A program made the position numbers and the translations under genes. The notes under the pieces are model-generated. The model was not told the DNA's origin. It saw only the letters and a program-made list of their open reading frames with translations, and did not search any database. Positions 62,864 through 64,000 of a DNA stretch of 64,000 bases are shown piece after piece. Where the stretch lies: contig JAHBWZ010000003.1 of assembly GCA_019636755.1 (NCBI GenBank), positions 186,001 to 250,000 on the forward strand. The letters run 5' to 3'. The first letter of the stretch is position 1, and each line of letters begins with the position of its first letter. This stretch comes from Phycisphaeraceae bacterium (GTDB lineage Bacteria; Planctomycetota; Phycisphaerae; Phycisphaerales; SM1A02).

Positions 62864-64000
62864 TCATCCCTCGAGGATCGCCCGGGCGCGGCCGAGCGCC
62901 ATCGCGAAGCTCGCACATACGTTCGCCGGACCCAGCCGGAGGGTGAGGCCGGCGGCGCCGATCGCCCGCGCGGGCTGCGGCTGCACGCCGGAGAGGACGA
63001 GGTGGGTCCCCTGGTGCCGGCAGCGTTCGTGGATCTCCGACAGTGCGCGCAGGCCCGTGGCATCGACCACGGGCACGTGCCGCATGCGCAGGATGAGCAC
63101 CTTCGGCGGATGCTCGATCTCGAAGAGCATGTTCTGGAACCGCTCCGCCGCACCGAAGAAGAACGGCCCGTCGATCTCGAAGACCTCCACGCCGTGCGGA
63201 ATCTGGTGGGCGCTCGTCCGGTCCGGGTCATCGCTGCCGTTTCCTTCCCGCAATTCACGGGTGATGAAGCCGGCCTGGGTCGTCACGCTCATGCGGTGCA
63301 TGAACAGGAGCGACGCGAGCACGACGCCCACCTGGATGGCGACGACCAGGTCGACGAAGAGCGTCAGGCCGAAGGTCACCAGCATGACCAGCGCATCGCT
63401 GCGCGGTCCGCGGAACATCCGCGCGAAGAGATGCCAGTCGGCCATCCGCCACGCCACCACCAGGAGGATCGACGCGAGCGCGCACAGCGGGATCTCGCTT
63501 GCCCACCTGCCGGCGAAGAGCACGACCAGCAGCACGAACAGGGCATGCACGATGCCCGCGACCGGGGAGGTCGCGCCGCTGCGGACGTTCGTCCCGGTCC
63601 GCGCGATGGCGCCGGTGGCCGGGATGCCTCCGAAGATGGGCGCGGCCACGTTCGCCACGCCCTGCGCGACCAGTTCCGTGTTCGAGCGGTGCCGGCCGCC
63701 GGTCATGCCGTCCGCGACGACGCACGAGAGCAGCGACTCGATGCCCGCGAGCAGCGCGATCGACACCGCGGGCGAGAAGACCTGCCGGATCGTTTCCAGC
63801 GAGAGGTCGGGCAGCCGGGGCGCCGGCAGCGTGGACGGGATCTCGCCGAAGCGACCGCGGATCGTCTCGACGTCGAGGCCCAGCAGCTTCGCCGCAACGG
63901 TGGCGCCGACCACGACGAGGATCGGACCGGGCAGCTTCGTCGTCACCCGCGGCCAGAGGACGAGGAAGACGACGCCGCCTGCGGTCATGAGCGCGGCGGC
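62864..64000 (-). CDS. SulP-family anion transporter with STAS domain, partial
   Basis: The frame is open to the right edge, so the N-terminal part lies beyond the window; at least 374 residues are visible. The transport domain contains GGIPATGAIARTGTNVRSGA and several hydrophobic helices. The C-terminal ~110 residues form a STAS domain (IPHGVEVFEIDGPFFFGAAE, HVPVVDATGLRALSEIHERC). SulP proteins move sulfate, bicarbonate or similar anions. The substrate cannot be told from the fragment. Confidence 0.9.
   Translation of the reverse strand, partial: AAALMTAGGVVFLVLWPRVTTKLPGPILVVVGATVAAKLLGLDVETIRGRFGEIPSTLPAPRLPDLSLETIRQVFSPAVSIALLAGIESLLSCVVADGMTGGRHRSNTELVAQGVANVAAPIFGGIPATGAIARTGTNVRSGATSPVAGIVHALFVLLVVLFAGRWASEIPLCALASILLVVAWRMADWHLFARMFRGPRSDALVMLVTFGLTLFVDLVVAIQVGVVLASLLFMHRMSVTTQAGFITRELREGNGSDDPDRTSAHQIPHGVEVFEIDGPFFFGAAERFQNMLFEIEHPPKVLILRMRHVPVVDATGLRALSEIHERCRHQGTHLVLSGVQPQPARAIGAAGLTLRLGPANVCASFAMALGRARAILEG

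Overview
The window is very GC-rich, densely coded DNA from a bacterial chromosome. It most resembles Planctomycetota of the Phycisphaerae type. That placement is an inference from several traits: large secreted beta-helix and subtilase proteins, dockerin-like C-termini of the DVNHDGVVD...DL...GWG kind, a lone GFTIIELL prepilin, a PilT paired with a degenerate GspE-like protein, ECF sigma factors with short membrane partners, and many genes lacking a clear ribosome binding site. No phage, insertion sequence, CRISPR array or rRNA operon was found. The two tRNAs are tRNA-Gly(TCC) and tRNA-Val(GAC).

Left part (1-20 kb). Two YbjQ-family proteins (one cut by the window edge) follow an MgtE magnesium channel. 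Then come tRNA-Gly, a sterol desaturase-like hydroxylase diverging from an ABC exporter, a DUF2325-type protein diverging from a YdcF-like protein, and a run of minus-strand secreted proteins: an esterase fused to a META domain, a subtilisin-like protease, and two large beta-helix/dockerin-like paralogues. A broken third copy of the 5' end of one paralogue lies between them. Two translationally coupled bPH_2 membrane proteins and tRNA-Val close the section.

Middle (20-40 kb). guaB (IMP dehydrogenase) faces a pilT / pseudo-GspE / CvpA-like operon. Two gene-free stretches (about 20.0-20.8 kb and 27.3-28.65 kb) carry an interspersed G/C-run repeat family with one 42-bp core identical at both sites. 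accB-accC encode the biotin parts of acetyl-CoA carboxylase. A BtuF/BtuC/BtuD-like metal-chelate importer is chained by GTGA overlaps and runs into a small membrane protein. A prepilin, a coiled-coil membrane protein, an MsbA-like exporter, aroA and a lone divergent groES follow.

Right part (40-64 kb). Tyrosine catabolism enzymes are interspersed here: 4-hydroxyphenylpyruvate dioxygenase, homogentisate dioxygenase and fumarylacetoacetase. The last overlaps an uncharacterised 315-residue protein downstream of gltX. No maleylacetoacetate isomerase is seen. An ECF sigma factor sits in a three-gene unit with a secreted protein and a short membrane protein. A long minus-strand envelope operon (59738 to 51983) contains three DUF4190-like proteins, MlaF, MlaD, a LOG-family protein, a lipoprotein and phosphatidylserine synthase; several junctions are ATGA or GTGA overlaps and there is no MlaE permease. 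murD, asnS and a SulP transporter cut by the right edge complete the window.

Coordinates of starts were chosen by conserved N-termini, ribosome binding sites and overlaps. Most open frames opposite real genes were judged to be GC-rich shadows. Nothing here could be database-checked; family names rest on recognised motifs.
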